Part shown: positions 22,101 to 34,990 of the stretch, piece by piece
How positions within the stretch are numbered: the stretch's first letter is position 1
Layout of the letters: every line of letters starts with the position of its first letter
Source of the DNA: Cenococcum geophilum 1.58
Taxonomy: Eukaryota > Ascomycota > Dothideomycetes > Gloniales > Gloniaceae
Assembly (NCBI GenBank): GCA_001692895.1
Contig: KV748256.1
Span: forward strand, 565,293 to 629,292
Reading direction: 5' to 3'
DNA length: 64,000 nucleotides
Notes under the pieces: model-generated
Seen by the model: only the letters and a program-made list of their open reading frames with translations
What the model was told of the DNA's origin: nothing
Databases searched by the model: none
Translations under genes and position numbers: made by a program

Positions 22101-24303
22101 GAAGTAGGTAACGAACTAATAGCCCTTCTATCTACCTTTCCCTCATAATCTATACCTTAAGATCCTCACTTAAACGACCGCGACGTGGTTAATCCTATAG
22201 CTCTACTAGCGGGCCATATTTGATATACTGGCTTACCCGATCTCGAAATATATACATCCACTACCTTAATTAACGAAGATGAGCCTTATACTTACGACCG
22301 AGTAATTAATAGCCTAAACAGCGAAGAATGGATAAAAGTAATGATAGAGAAAATAGGATCTCTAGTTAAGAACTAGACGTAGGAACTTGTTAACTCTACC
22401 TCCCTTAAGCCTCCTTATAAGCCTCTTGCTGGTAAATAGGTATTTAAAGTTAAAAGGGGACGTAATGGCGAGGTCCTCCGCTATAAGGCAAGATGGGTTG
22501 TTAAGGGAAATCTATAGCAGTACGGTGTCGACTACGACTAGACCTTTGCCGCGGTAGTAAAACCTATAGCTTTTAGAGCTCTATTCGCAATTGCTACCTA
22601 CTACGATCTTGAAATTAAACAGATGGACGTTAAAACCGCCTTTCTCTATGGACCGATTAACTAAGAACTCTATATCGTTATACTAAAAGGCTACGAAGAA
22701 GCTGGCAAAGTCTGCCGCCTTAAGAAGGCCCTCTATGGACTAAAACAGTTACCTCAAATCTGGTATAAGACGCTCTTAAAGTCTCTACTAGAAAAGCTTG
22801 GACTTTACCATCTACACGCGGATTACAGTATATTCGCCACCAGTAAAGAATAAAAAGGTTTAATTATTTCTGCCTACGTTAACGATACCAAAATTATTTA
22901 TAGGGATATAGCGGTAGTTAATCGGGCGAAAGCAGAGCTTAAAGCAGCCTTCTAAATAATAGATCTTGGGCTAATAAGCTTTTACTTGGGTATGATAGTT
23001 ATAAAAAATCAAACGAAGAAGAAGATTACACTCTTATAGCGAGCCTACCTTATTAAAGCTCTTAAACGCTTTAAATTGCGAAAAGCTAATACCTTACTAG
23101 TACCCATAAAGCACTTAATTAAGCTTATAGCCAATTAAGAAACTACTAGTGAGGATGATATTAGAAGATACTAGAGCATAGTCAGTTTAGTTATGTTTCC
23201 TATAATAGAAACAAGGCCAGATATCGCCTTTGCGGTATCAACGGTGAGCCGTTTTGCTTATAATCCTACCTCCACCCATATAACGGCCGTAAGGCTTATC
23301 CTTTAATACCTAGCCGGCTTGTTTAATAGAGGAATTACCTATAGAGGTAATAAGAACCTAGACCTTACACCAATTGGCTTTAGTAACGCCGACTAGGGAC
23401 AAGATAAAACCACAAGACGCTCTATATCGGGCTTTATATTTATATTAAACGGAGGACTAATTTCATGGAAATTAAAGCTATAAGCTACCGTTTTGCTATT
23501 AATATACTAATCAGAGTATATAGCTCTAACGGCTGCAGTAAAAGAGGCTACGTGGCTTCGACTTTTACTCACCGAACTAGGCGTACTAGACTAGAGCAAA
23601 CAGTTCGCTAGGATCTTAATTAAAACCGATAACTAAGCTGCAAAAGCGTTAGCCGAAAATCTAGTTTAACACAATTAAACGAAGCACATTAATATCTAGT
23701 TTTACTACGTAAGAGATAAGATAAACAGTGGCAGGATTAACCTTGTATACGTTGCTTCAATTAATATGGCGGCCGACGGCCTTACTAAGCCTCTCGCGGG
23801 TCCTTAATTCTATGCCTTCCTTAAACACCTTTGGATGGTGCAGAAACTTAATTAACTATACTAGACCTCAATAGGAAATCAGTACACGACCGGTAGATCC
23901 TTGAAAAGTGCGCTAAACGACGCCTTAAGGCCTCAAGACAAGCGACAGAACTTAACCTACTACCCGAACCTACTACCTAAACCTACTACCCGAATCCAAT
24001 GGCCACGACATTAGGAAGGGCTCATACCGGTAGGAAGGATGGACATACTTTAGAAGAGATGCAGGGTGAGGCTATAGGGCCTCTAGAGCTCTATGGGCAA
24101 TGTAGAATACCTATAGGGAGGTGCTGCCAAAATTTTAAGAGACGTTTTATAGAGTAGGCGCTGTCTCTAGACGCTAGGGAGGGCGTAACTCCTTATTAGA
24201 CACCTTTTCTACCTTAGAGGAGCTTTAGCAACCCTTATTAAGCAATCTTATACCCCTATATACAGTGTATATAGCGGTATCGTTGACTGAGCTTAAGGGA
24301 GGG

Positions 24304-24484
24304 TGTTGGAAAATAAGCCCGCAACGATATCACGTGATAAGACTTGTGGGAGAAAGCTCTTGGCAGGAATCTGACCAATTAGACAACTTCGACCGGCGGT
24401 CGAAGTTCCTTAAAATCTCTTCAACCACCTATATAGAAAATAAGCAATACACAGAGTTTTTAGCTACATAACCTCAATTCAACA
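24304..24484 (+). repeat. 3' LTR of the Copia element
   Basis: 181 bp. It ends CAATTCAACA directly before the CAGAC duplication. About 95 percent identical to the 5' LTR; every difference is C/T or G/A. Confidence 0.92.
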
Positions 24485-24540
24485 CAGACAGGTAGGCATA
24501 GATAGTAGGCATAGGTAGGTAGGCATAGGTAGGTATAGAC

Positions 24541-24571
<31 letters not shown>

Positions 24572-25086
24572 TAGGCAGGCAGGCAGATAGGCAGACAGGC
24601 AAACAGACAGATAGACAGACAGGTAGGCAGGCAGGCAGGTAGGCACTAGGCCTAGTTAGGAAATCGGTATACAGCCAGCAGATCATTAGGAATACCGCCA
24701 ATTGATGATTTGGAGCCTTTGTAAAGAGTATCCCCCTTATCTTAATTGCTTAATAAATAGCTCTACATTTTATATAGTTATATAGAAATATAAAATATGC
24801 AAAATATAAAATGTATAAAATATGCAAAATGTGCAAAATATATAAAATATATAAAATATACAAAACGTATAAAATACACAGGCTCTGCGCGTTTGCTGCG
24901 AGTTGCTATAAAATGCGCAGGCTTTGTGCAGTTTGCTGCAAGTTGCTATAAAATACGCAGGCTCTGTGCAGTTTGCCGTAAAATGCGTAAACCGCACAAG
25001 ACTATATACGACTGCCGCGACCGTATAGTTTGCCGCAAATTGCCGCAAACTGCAACAACGAGCCCAAAAAAAAATTTCCTGATGTA

Positions 25087-25450
25087 TGTTAAACTAGGAC
25101 CTTTTAAAATTATATAAAGGATTTCACCAGTTATATTTAAGTTAAACCTATTAGCTAAAATAAAGATCTACTCTATATAGTATATTATAATGCTAGAGCT
25201 AGTATATAAGAATATTAAGCTACTAGTTTATAAAGCAGACACGTATAGAGGATAAGAGGAAGATAAATAGTAAGTTTTAAAGATTATTAGTTATAAGGAT
25301 ATTAACGATAAAATATAGTATAAGGTTAAGTGGATAGGCTATAATAAGACTACCTAGAAGCTATTAGGGAATTTAAAGAATATTATAGGAAAGGTATAGA
25401 AGTATTAGAAGAGATTAGGTTAGGCAGTATTAATAAAAAAGGATTGCTAA
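25087..25450 (+). mobile_element. Gypsy G2, 3' part with chromodomain (fossil)
   Basis: G2 resumes after element B with the end of integrase and a chromodomain-like segment at about 25300-25350 (KVKWIGY followed by a T-W pair). A chromodomain places G2 in the chromovirus branch of Ty3/Gypsy, whose members target heterochromatin. The 3' LTR is not recognisable. Confidence 0.7.
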
Positions 25451-26585
25451 AAAATAAGTCACCTAAAGGGGACCTAAGAAGACCAGTTGCCGAGCTATTT
25501 AGATCTATTTCCTTCTTAGTTAAAGGAGAATCCGTTTTTTTATCGCTAAGTTCCTATAGACCTTATTTTATAAGTTTCTACTCTTTAGAACGGACTTTCT
25601 TATAAACTTTTTTAAGATAGATTAAATAAGTAAACGCAGTAAGACGAGAGTTAAGGGCCTACTATTAACTATTAGTAGCCTTACGCTCTATGTTATAAAA
25701 ATAATAAAGTTTAGCTAGTATAATAGAGAGCTTATTATTAAGCTTTATAGTAGCAAATTAAATATAAAACCCTAAGACAAATTAATTAGGGAACTAGACA
25801 ACTATTAAAAGTAATAGGTTATATATATTTAGTATTAGAAATAAAGTAAACATTATAGGATAAATAAATATTTACTTTAGTGCACTTAGAATATAAAGAG
25901 GGTTATTAGGAGGAAGGACTCGCTAACGTAATATAAACTAACCTCTTTTTCGTATAATAAGAATACGGAGATAGTATAATTTTACTAAAAGATAATATTG
26001 TAGTAATAGTACGAGACCGATAAGCTGTAGAAGAGGAAGAAGTTGCTTTAGGTATAATAAGCAATAATATTAACTAAATTAATTAGACGGATATTATACC
26101 TCTAGTAAATAACTTAGAGATATTTAGGATCTTTAAGGATAAAGATAAAGAGAAGGGAGATAGTGTTACGGACGCTTTAAGCACAATATTATAACTACTT
26201 AAAGAGGAGTTAAAAGAAGTTAGTTAGTTAATTTAGGCACGGTTTAGAATAGAGCTAGTAGAACTATATAATAAGGAATAGTAGTATAAGTTATATAAGG
26301 TAATCTGTATAATCTATATAATTTATATAATCTATAATAGAGTATATAGAGTATATATATATTATATATAAGGATTTTATAGGAGTACAGTTATATATTT
26401 AAGGACCCTTAGTCCCTACCTAGATAATTCCTTCCTTATAGTAATTCTTAGAATATAATTAGAGTTAATCTATTAGGCAACCACTCTACCAGTTATTATT
26501 ACGTTGTTAACTTTAATTTGCATTACCTATATACCTAGCCCATTAATAAGCCTATTGTAGTACTTACTACAAGGTTCCGTTATAG
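25450..26585. other. RIP-degraded sequence without recognisable gene
   Basis: Very AT-rich, including a TATATA-rich stretch at 26295-26370. It could be the decayed 3' LTR of G2 plus leader or gag of another element, but I cannot match it to anything else in the window. It ends where homology of the minus-strand Gypsy pair begins (about 26586). Confidence 0.4.
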
Positions 26586-29250
26586 CTAGTTTCTTAGCAT
26601 ATTAGGCCTAGTAAGTAGATAAGCTCTTAGTGGTTATAAAATACCTAAGATTATTATAATTGTAAAGTATGTGCGTTACATGCGCGGCGTATTTAAGGTA
26701 ATAGCGCTATATTTTAAAGTATTATACTATAGCAAGTAGTTCCTTATTATGCGTATTATACTATACTTCTAAACTAGTAAGCTTCTAACTATAATAGGTA
26801 ATTAAGTGCTAGTGGAGCTAATCTCCCTATTCTAAGGGCTGCAGAAGTATACCGCTATAGGTATAATTAGAAGCGTTAGTAATTATTATTAAGGGTAAAT
26901 TAGGGTTAAAGTAGTAAAGTAGTAAAGTTTATATAAACGCAGCGCGTAGCTTACGGAACGCCAACTAAGTATTATTAGGCTAGGACTAAGGTTAATACTA
27001 TTTAGTAGGCCCTTTTAACTTATATATTTACTTCTTCTTTCTATCTAACGTTAGGTTATAATGTGCCTATATAAGATCTATATAGGGGGTATATAGTATC
27101 TAAATAGTTCTAAATAAATCGCCTATAAAAGTTAGCAAAGCTAAGAAAGACCTAGATATCCCTATAGAACTTAGGCTTAGGCTATTCCTTAATAGCTTTT
27201 ACGCGGTTAGGGTCTATTATAATACCCCTAGGGGTAGTAATAAAGCCTAGAAACTTAATGTTCTTAATATAAAAGATATATTTTAATAGTTTGGCGTATA
27301 GGCCCTAAGCGTAAAGCTATTATTGTACCCGCTTAATATGCTTAATATACTTGTTATTATTATTTAAGTAGATAAAAATATTATCTAGGTAAACTATATA
27401 GATAGTATCTACTAGGGTTTTTAGAGCTTTATAAATATAGCTCTAGAATATTATAGGGGCGTTAGTAAGACTAAAGGGCATTACTAGGTACTTAAAGTAA
27501 CTATAGTATATCTTAAATATGGTCTTCTATTTATCTTCCTTTTTAATATAAATCCTATAGTACGTATTATAAAGATCTAGCTTTATAAATATCTTTATAT
27601 AACTAAGCCTATTAAAGAGTTCGCTAACTAGCGGTAGGGGGTACCAATTTTTAATTGTAATCTTATTTAGGCACCTATAGTTAACGTATAGCCGCATTAT
27701 ATTGTCTACTTTTGGCATAAAGAGGATAGGCGCTTTAGTAGGTAACTTACTAGGCCTAATTTAGCCCTTTTTAAGAGCACTATCTAAGTACTCTTATAAG
27801 ATCTATAACTCTTTCTATAAGAGGTTATAGAGGGGCATTTACGGTAGCGTCTTGCCCTCTTTTAAGTTAATTATATAATTATACTTAGAGTTCTATAGTA
27901 GCATACTTGCTAGCTTATTAAAGAAGACATTAATTTCCTTTTTATATATATTTAGTAGGCTAGGGGTCACGGAGGTTAAAGTAACTATTATATAGTAGTG
28001 TACTTCTAGAAGTTAGTAAAAAGAAGGGTATAACTAATATGCGTTTTATAGGTATAATTACACTAAAAGTATATATAGCTCTACTATAGTATACTTAATA
28101 GTTTTAGGGTTTAATTACCTCCCCCTTATATATAGGTAATCTACGCTAGCACTAGAGGGTCTCTATAGTTACTCGCTACTAGTAATAATAGGTCCTTTAC
28201 TATATTTATAACTAGTATCTCTATATCTAAAGGGTCTATATAAGTACTCGCTACCAGTAACAGTAGGCCCTCTATTATATTTATAACCGGTATAAAGAAA
28301 AAATCTTCTAGCTATAGCAAATAGACTATTTTACTAGCCTTAATATTTGCTAAAAAAGCGTTAAGAGTAACTATTTAGAGGCGTCTAGGGTTTAAAGTAC
28401 CCTAGATAAACTATCTAGAATGGAAGTTAATTAGTAAATCTGCTTCCGCGAGCTAATCCTATCTAAAAACTATATTATAACTATTAAATAAGCCGCCCTA
28501 AAAGGTCTACGGGCTAATAGTGCGAGGGGTACCTTAGGAGTTGCTAGTAGTAACCGTTAGATTATAAGTATCCTAGATTATTATCTAGTTGCTAACAAGG
28601 AAATATATAATAGGTTTATGTAAATATAGCGTATAGTATATAGGTAGGTTAAATCTATAGACGATATCTTAATTAATAAGGTTAATTTAGTACCTATTAT
28701 TATATAAAGTATATAGGCGGACTTCGCCCTAGGGCGTATCTATCGCAACGTATACTATAATACATTTCTTCTTTCTCTTTATATTAGGCTCTAGTTACAG
28801 TTAAGAGAGATATACTACTAGGGCTTTGAGTTTTCCAAAGGCTAAGCTAACTTCTCTTTATTAGCCTACTTCTAGTATTTCTTAGAGTGGCCGCCTGCAG
28901 TCCTTTAACTTATATACGCAGCACTAGCGTTTAGGGAATCCCCTAAGCCGTCTAGCTTTTAGGTAATCTCCCTAGGAGTTTACTTAAAGCGTCGCCCTTT
29001 TTAAATTCTATTCCCTAAACCTGGCTCTATAAAGCCTATACTGCGACCGCGCTTTATATATAATAATTTACTATTACTACTTACGCGATCTTCCGCGATC
29101 TTTATAGTATTAAGTGATTACTCTATATAGCGGATTTTATTAAAAAGGTCCTTAGCGGTTCTTACTTATTAGGCGAAGTTCTGTTAAAAGAGTTCTGCTT
29201 ATAAGTAGGCTAGAAGATATAAGAGCTAAAAGTCTACCTCTATTAGGAAA
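26586..29250 (-). mobile_element. Ty3/Gypsy element G3, copy a (fossil fragment)
   Basis: Minus-strand RNase H (about 26600-27100), reverse transcriptase (about 27150-27800) and, further right, protease/gag-like remnants to about 29250. A short open piece at 27527-27718 contains YVNYRCLNKITIKNWYPLPL, the early Gypsy RT block. A second copy (G3 copy b) lies at 58007-64000 in the same orientation. Copy a lacks the integrase half and LTRs. Dozens of breaks; old. Confidence 0.8.
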
Positions 29251-29460
29251 TTGTTCATGCCTCCTAATAGTACTAACAGGCTCCTAGCAGCTCCTATTAG
29301 GGCTGCCAGGATCTCTAGGAGATACTTACACTCAGTTTCCTGTCAGGAGCCTATTAGGAGCCTACCCGGACTACCCGGACCACCCGGACTACCCAGACTA
29401 CCTAGACTACCCAGACTACTAGGACCACTAGGATAACTAGGATAATTAGAATAATAAGAC
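29250..29460. repeat. AGGAGCCTATTAGG / CCCGGACTAC minisatellite
   Basis: Repeats of CTCCTAATAG and AGGAGCCTATTAGG, then about nine units of ACTACCCGG or ACTACCTAG. A related AGGAGCCTATTAGGAC array lies at 55255-55470. It keeps some CA/TG at its left part and decays rightward. Confidence 0.7.
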
Positions 29461-29900
29461 AAATAAAATCCTAGATTTAGGGATTAAGTATATTAGTAAA
29501 ATACTAGTTTTTCTATTACCTTTAAATTATTAAAATACTTAAGTAAATATAATACTTTAGCATTTATAACTAGCTAGAAAAAGTAAAAGATAGCTTAATT
29601 ATTTAATAATACTAAAGACTTTAATAATTTACTATATTAACAAAAGTTAAGACTATAAGTATAAGAGGCCTGGCCTAACTATTAAAGCAATATAAATATT
29701 GTTTTATAATTACGTGCGCTGGTATAAGTATAAAATGCTCAGGCTTAGACTTGGTAATGCTATATAACGCTATATGCTTTAGAAATCCTCCTCGCTGCTT
29801 TGCCAAAAAATAACCCCACTATAACCTTTTACAAACCGTACAAACTTCTAAAATACCTCATTATTATATACATACTAATCCTTACTAGCGTCGCTATTAT
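29460..29900. other. AT-rich interval, nothing recognised
   Basis: Mostly TA-rich sequence with no coding pattern that I can see. 29700-29800 keeps slightly higher GC. Confidence 0.5.
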
Positions 29901-30770
29901 ACCAGCCAGCTCCATCATCTGGTAAACCCAGGGTATTCTTAAAATCATCCTATATAAATTTGGAGTAGATAGGTACTTATACCCGCACTTTCTTCTAGCC
30001 TATTATAATTAAGTAGAAATCTAATATTTCCTCTTCGCCACCCTATATACTCGCAATTTCCTAGACGGTTATCTATATAGATACTTAGAGTTAGTATATA
30101 ACCGTATAAAGAAACTTAGAATTAAAGAAACCTAATATTATACCAGGTTATTCCCCTTTAAAGCACTTCCTCCAATTAGGCTAGGCCTAGGTAAGTTAAA
30201 AGAGTAGAGCTACATTAACAAGGTAGAGTAATTCAAATCAGCACCGCCGCACCATATTCGAATAGCAGCCTTTAAGCTTTCGGTGCTCTCATCGTCTAAA
30301 TCCTTAAATAAATTATCTAAGACATTATTATATGGATTCCGCCATGGTTTGGCATTAGGGTACTATTTGTTATTATTATCGTTGTAGAGTCGTGCTCTTA
30401 TCTTCGTATCTTTAAATATGCGAAACTTAATTACGACCCAGCGGTGTAGTGCCATAGCGTCCTACGTCGCAAGTAGCTCCCTATAGATTGCTTTATACTT
30501 ATTAGCAGTAAGATATAAGACATAGTAAATTTATTCTACCTTAAACCTCCTTACTACCAATATACTTAATAGTCTTGTGGTAGCCGGATAGGTACTTTAG
30601 AATACCGTGCCTTAAACCAACCGCGATAAAGCATATAGTTGCGCTAGCGAGCTTATTAAAATATTTAGCGGAAGACTAGTATCGGGCTATTTCTATTAAA
30701 CTATTTGCCCAGAATATATCCGCGTAGGCAGCAACGATTACTTTATAGTAGAATTGTCTTTTACCAACCT
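29900..30770 (-). pseudogene. Unrecognised minus-strand coding remnant
   Basis: Long stretches read as plausible protein on the minus strand with breaks between them, for example AMALHRWVVIKFRIFKDTK near 30390-30460 and LKAAIRIWCGG near 30240-30280. I do not recognise a family. It lies beside another unknown minus-strand remnant (31060-34600), and the two may belong to one larger element. The breaks look RIP-made. Confidence 0.45.
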
Positions 30771-30779
30771 ATTAATATT

Positions 30780-31060
30780 GGCAAAGTAGTACAGTTTCTA
30801 TTTATAATATAGGTAACATATAAAAGGGGGGCTACTAGTAGAAGATAATAGAAAGTAATAGAATTTATAGTGGAAAGAAGCAGAATTGTTATATAAAAGT
30901 ACGTAAATTTATAAGATGGAAAATAGTGGAAAGTTTAGGTAGAAAATAGAAGAAATTTAATACGAAGGATGGCTGAATTTAGGGGGTAGAAAACAGCGGA
31001 TCTCTAGCATAAAGAATTAGGCATAGTAATAGAGGGGTATATTTAAGAAGCATATACCTT
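30780..31060. repeat. Decayed GTAGAAAG-type array
   Basis: Irregular repeats of AATAGAAAGTAATAG and AGTGGAAAG. They resemble the decayed arrays at 40440-41050 and 49080-49660 and, in reverse complement, the array at 53100-53870. Possibly subterminal sequence of a transposon family. Confidence 0.5.
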
Positions 31061-34000
31061 TTTAGCCAGTTCGTATATAAAAGAGTGGTCTTTTAGTAAC
31101 CTCTTTGCCTTTTTAGTATTATGACCAAAGCCTAGGCCATATACTTCCTTAATAATAGCCCAGAACTTGCAATTTGCCTTAACTCTAAAGTCTCCTAACC
31201 TATCCTTTATCTACACGTATTTAGTTAATACAACTCCCCAACATATTAATATACTCTAAAAGTACCTTACGCGCGCTAACTTAATCAGGTTTACAATTTA
31301 CTTGTTTTCGTTCCTCCCTTAATAGACTAGCTTGGGTTACAGTCTATAATTTAACAATTAGTGTCTCTAATGTAAAAGGAAATCGATCCACCTAGGGATT
31401 AACTTATAGGTTTAAGGATACCCCCTTACCCATATATATTTTCGCAAGAAATATACTTATCGCTTAGTTAAGAACGGCTTTATAGGCATTCTTAACCTTT
31501 TAGTTTATACGGTATCCGTAGTAGTCCTATATAAAGCGCGCTCCAAGATAATATTATGTTTATACTTATACACGCATTCTTTTCCAGTTAGTTTTATTTA
31601 TATTAGATTCTACTAATCTGTTATAGGGAGGTGAGTTAAAACCACTATTAATATTATAGATAAGTGCGGCATCCAGTAATTTAGGGCTTAATTAACGGGG
31701 GTATAAGGCCGAAGCAAGTGTTATACAAGATAGTCGCTTAGGTTAAGTGCTTCTATACATAATACCTCTTTTAGGCGAGCTAAGTGGCTTTAGGTGGTGC
31801 TGTCTATATTTAATATTACGTAGCATTTCGGGTAAGCTTAGTGTATTAGACCTTAGTCCTCTCCTAATGCAATAAAAAGAGACGGGCTGCTAATTAAACT
31901 GCCTATTAGCACGTAATTAGTAATTTAGACGAGCCCCATACATATAATTTCAAAGGTGTTCTATTTATAAGACTTAGCTTAGCGTCTGTAGCCGGTTCAT
32001 CGGTTAAATTAAATATAGTATAGTTCGAGAATAAAGCGACAGAGGATATATTCTTAGTTATGCTATTGGGTAGGTGCCTCTTACGGGTGCCTGGCACTAG
32101 CATTAACGTATTACTCTCATTTTATAAGGTATCTTGGGTACTGGTATTAGTATATTATACGTTAGCCGCGTGTATGTTAATATAGTATCTAAGAAGCCTA
32201 CTTAAAAGCGCGTCTACGCCGCTTCGTAAGAACCTTCGCTATTCTCTTAGGGTATATTATAGCTCTGTATATTATATAAGCTAATTAAATACACCTCCTA
32301 ATAAAGCTTATAAGCCTATAGTAGCCTCTATTTGTTTAGCCTGGCGACGTTATCTTTTTTCTACGTGACTAGTAGTATAGGGACTTTATAGTTTCTAGTT
32401 TTATGGTATTATTTATAGGGTTAAGTAAATGGTCTAATAGCGGTAGGAAAAGTACTATATTGGAAGCAATTGTTTGTATAATAAGGGTTATTATTAGAGA
32501 GACGGATAAGTGTGTGGGAGAAAATAGGGGTTATAGTGCGTTATTTATGGTTAGAATGCGGACGAGCTAAGCTGTTCCCATTAAGCCACTATTAGAATTA
32601 TGTTAAATTAACACTATAACTTATAACTTTGTCTACTCTTTCTAGCCTTTAGACTAATTTTCTTAATAGCGCGCCCAGGATTTAATACTAAGAGATATAC
32701 TACGTGTGGCACACAATTAACTATCTTGGAGATAACTATAAAAAAGATATAATTAACCACCTTAAAGACGATTATAAGGAAGACATATGCACTAATACGC
32801 TAGAGACGAGTTACCCCTACCTTACTTAAGCGATGGCTTACAGGTTGTTTACTACTAATAGATACCAACTCTAACCTAATTCCCCTCTTAATACCTCTAT
32901 TTAATTTAGACTTTAACAGTATAGAGGAATAAGAAGTTATTTATATTTAGACTAAGGCCCCACTCGACCCTAGAATAGAGGTAATAGTTAAAAATTGTAC
33001 TCTAAGTCCACTACTATTTGCTGCGTCTGCCTCCTATACCTAAACCCCTTATCCTACTCTGTCTTATAGTCCGCTATTATAGTAGCGGCTAGTATTACGT
33101 ACTTACTAAGCCTCCGGGACTATTGCACTATAAGTATCTAATACTAAAAGCAAGTTAGATAGTATCCTATCTACGTAAAAAATTACAAACCCAGGCTTTG
33201 TGTTACATTAATTTATAACATAGCCACAGATAGAAGATTCTGCAATGGTGGATTTGGGCAAGACTTTAAGTCCGCAATTATATTGCCCTAAAACACAACT
33301 CTAAGCGTCGTTGCAGTTGTAGATAAGCCTAGTTCCGTTACCTTTATTATTACTAAAAACCGAGGGCCGGTTAAAAAAGCATTTTAATAGTAATAGGGAC
33401 CTAAGCGTTACGCCCTCTATACTAGCTTTTATTCCCTTTAAAGGGGAGGGAAAGGGAGACTATATTTCTAATAGTGAATACTTTAATCCCGCCCCCTTCG
33501 CTACTAGCCTAAAGGCTATAGGTTATAGGTCTATCTCTACTTACAACTTTATCCGCCTAAGGCTCTCTGGCGCTTTAAGGGGGGGCAAACTCCCAATTTA
33601 ATACCTTTTCTTTTTACTGGCGTCTTAACAGTTTTAGGTTAATTTAGAGGAGATAAACGTAGTGTGTCCGCTAGCATATTAGTAGTTAATGGTGTTAAAA
33701 TATCCTAGTAAGGTTAAGTTGGCGTATACGCTTTTAACAGTGGTGGTGTATAGCTTTGTTACTCTAATATAGGTAGTAAATTCTTTAATATAGTTATTAC
33801 TACACAAGTTAGTATATGGAATTAACTCTAATCTAGAATTTATAGCGTACTTAGGTAGTTTTATTTAATTATAAAATTAATAAAATTTAGACTAAGCGTA
33901 AACGCATAATCTATAATAGTCTTCTATATCCATTCACTAGTGACCTTTTACCGGTCTCCACTCCGGAAAACGTACATTAATATATTGTAGTCCTTTTTAA

Positions 34001-34600
34001 AGCCCACGTTCTGCTTTAGGGTATCCTTAAATATTAAAAAGATAAGCTTATCCACAGAAATATTATCTATGCTCTTTCCTTTAGGAAGTAGATCTCTTAG
34101 CCACATATATATTAATACTCCAGTGTCTAAAAATCGTTTAACGTATATTATTATTTCCCCGAACGTCTTAACTACCCGCTACCATTTTTCTGTTATTTTA
34201 TCTGCGGTTAATCCAGTAATAGGGTCTTTAAGGCTCTTTTAAGAGTGCTTTAAAGGTAAGGGTTTAGCATATTTATATTCTATTCGTCGCTTTTTATTAT
34301 AGTTATAGCGTTAAGCAACTGCTTAAATGTACCGCTCCTTATCCACATTTATAAGATCCGTAAAAATAGAATGGAATTGCGTATATAAGTAGGTTGTAGT
34401 ATTATAAAATTCGTTCCTCTTTTACTTAGTATTTAAGGGCTTCTCTAATAGACTAGACGCTTATATTGCATCCTTAACTACATCGTATATTGTTTTATAT
34501 TACATATTAGTAATGCCTATTTCGTCCTTAATCTGTCAAACCAACCAAAATCTATTTCTCGCGTCGCGTCCTTAATAAGGCCGCTAGGATAAGCTGTTGG
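31060..34600 (-). pseudogene. Large unrecognised minus-strand gene remnant(s)
   Basis: Protein-like stretches on the minus strand: 34000-34250 (TDKITEKW, VKRFLDTGVLIYMWLRDLLP), 33200-33350 (a cysteine-containing stretch with QYNCGLKVLPKSTIAESS), an open piece at 31906-32103 (NLTDEPATDAKLSLINRTPL), and 31060-31210 (CKFWAIIKEVYGLGFGHNT, close to the apparent C-terminus). Together they suggest a protein, or two neighbours, of over 1000 residues. I recognise no family. Plavaka-associated or other transposon cargo is only a guess from the neighbourhood. All reading frames are interrupted and TA-rich. Confidence 0.5.
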
Positions 34601-34990
34601 AGTCTAATATAGGGCTAACAGCGGTATATAACGCGTACGCCGGGAAAGAAAGGGATTTCTATATCGGCGATACGTCGTACCTATTATGGTTTAGTCGGCA
34701 ATCCTATTTTCTAATATTAATAATTATAGTCTCATATGGGCTGTTCCATAGTTCTTAGAAATAGGCGCCAGCTCTAATATATTAAGTCGCGATAATAGGC
34801 CGTATACGTAAGGGGTGGTGGTCTAAGCTTATATAACCGAATATAGGAAATTAGATTAGATAGTCTTTTTGGCTATAGACAGTAGGCTATAATAAGGTAA
34901 ATAGTTAAATTATAGTATAAATTAACAGTTACCTCTTTAATTATATAATATAGTATAATGCAATTACTATATATGTAGGACAACTTAAAG
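34600..34990. other. Interval before the first 81-bp array, nothing recognised
   Basis: AT-rich and without recognised coding pattern; the open frame ending at 34873 is an extension of the array frame that starts to the right. Confidence 0.4.

Larger units (their letters stand above)
18909..24484 (+). mobile_element. Ty1/Copia retrotransposon with both LTRs and 5-bp target duplication (broken internally)
   Basis: Two 181-bp LTRs (18909-19089 and 24304-24484) run from TGTTGG to an ACA-type end, flanked by CAGAC at 18904-18908 and 24485-24489. Parts in Copia order: gag about 19200-20500, protease and GAG-pre-integrase region about 20500-21010, integrase about 21060-21600, reverse transcriptase about 22440-23150, RNase H about 23380-23860. 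A polypurine tract lies at 24294-24303. The element is structurally complete but the coding region has many RIP-type breaks. The LTRs differ at about nine of 181 sites, all transitions, so it is younger than the Gypsy fossils. Confidence 0.92.
16864..25084 (-). mobile_element. Element B: second copy of the A family, inverted, carrying a Copia insertion
   Basis: The ends are CATTAGGAAATTTTT and AAATTTCCTGATG, with TA on both sides (16862-16863 and 25085-25086). The order of parts is that of A read backwards: hairpin end, 12-bp array (17130-18360), unique segment (18360-18480), decayed minisatellite, microsatellite, AT-rich array, G/C-rich end. Without the Copia element and one target duplication the length is about 2640 bp, against 2759 bp for A. 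Its array is far richer in TA than A's, so B carries a heavier RIP load. No protein-coding content of its own is recognised. Confidence 0.8.

Noticed and set aside
31060-34600. TET/JBP-like dioxygenase associated with KDZ-type transposons
   Set aside because: I looked for the HxD...H iron-binding pattern because of the Plavaka neighbour but found no convincing match.
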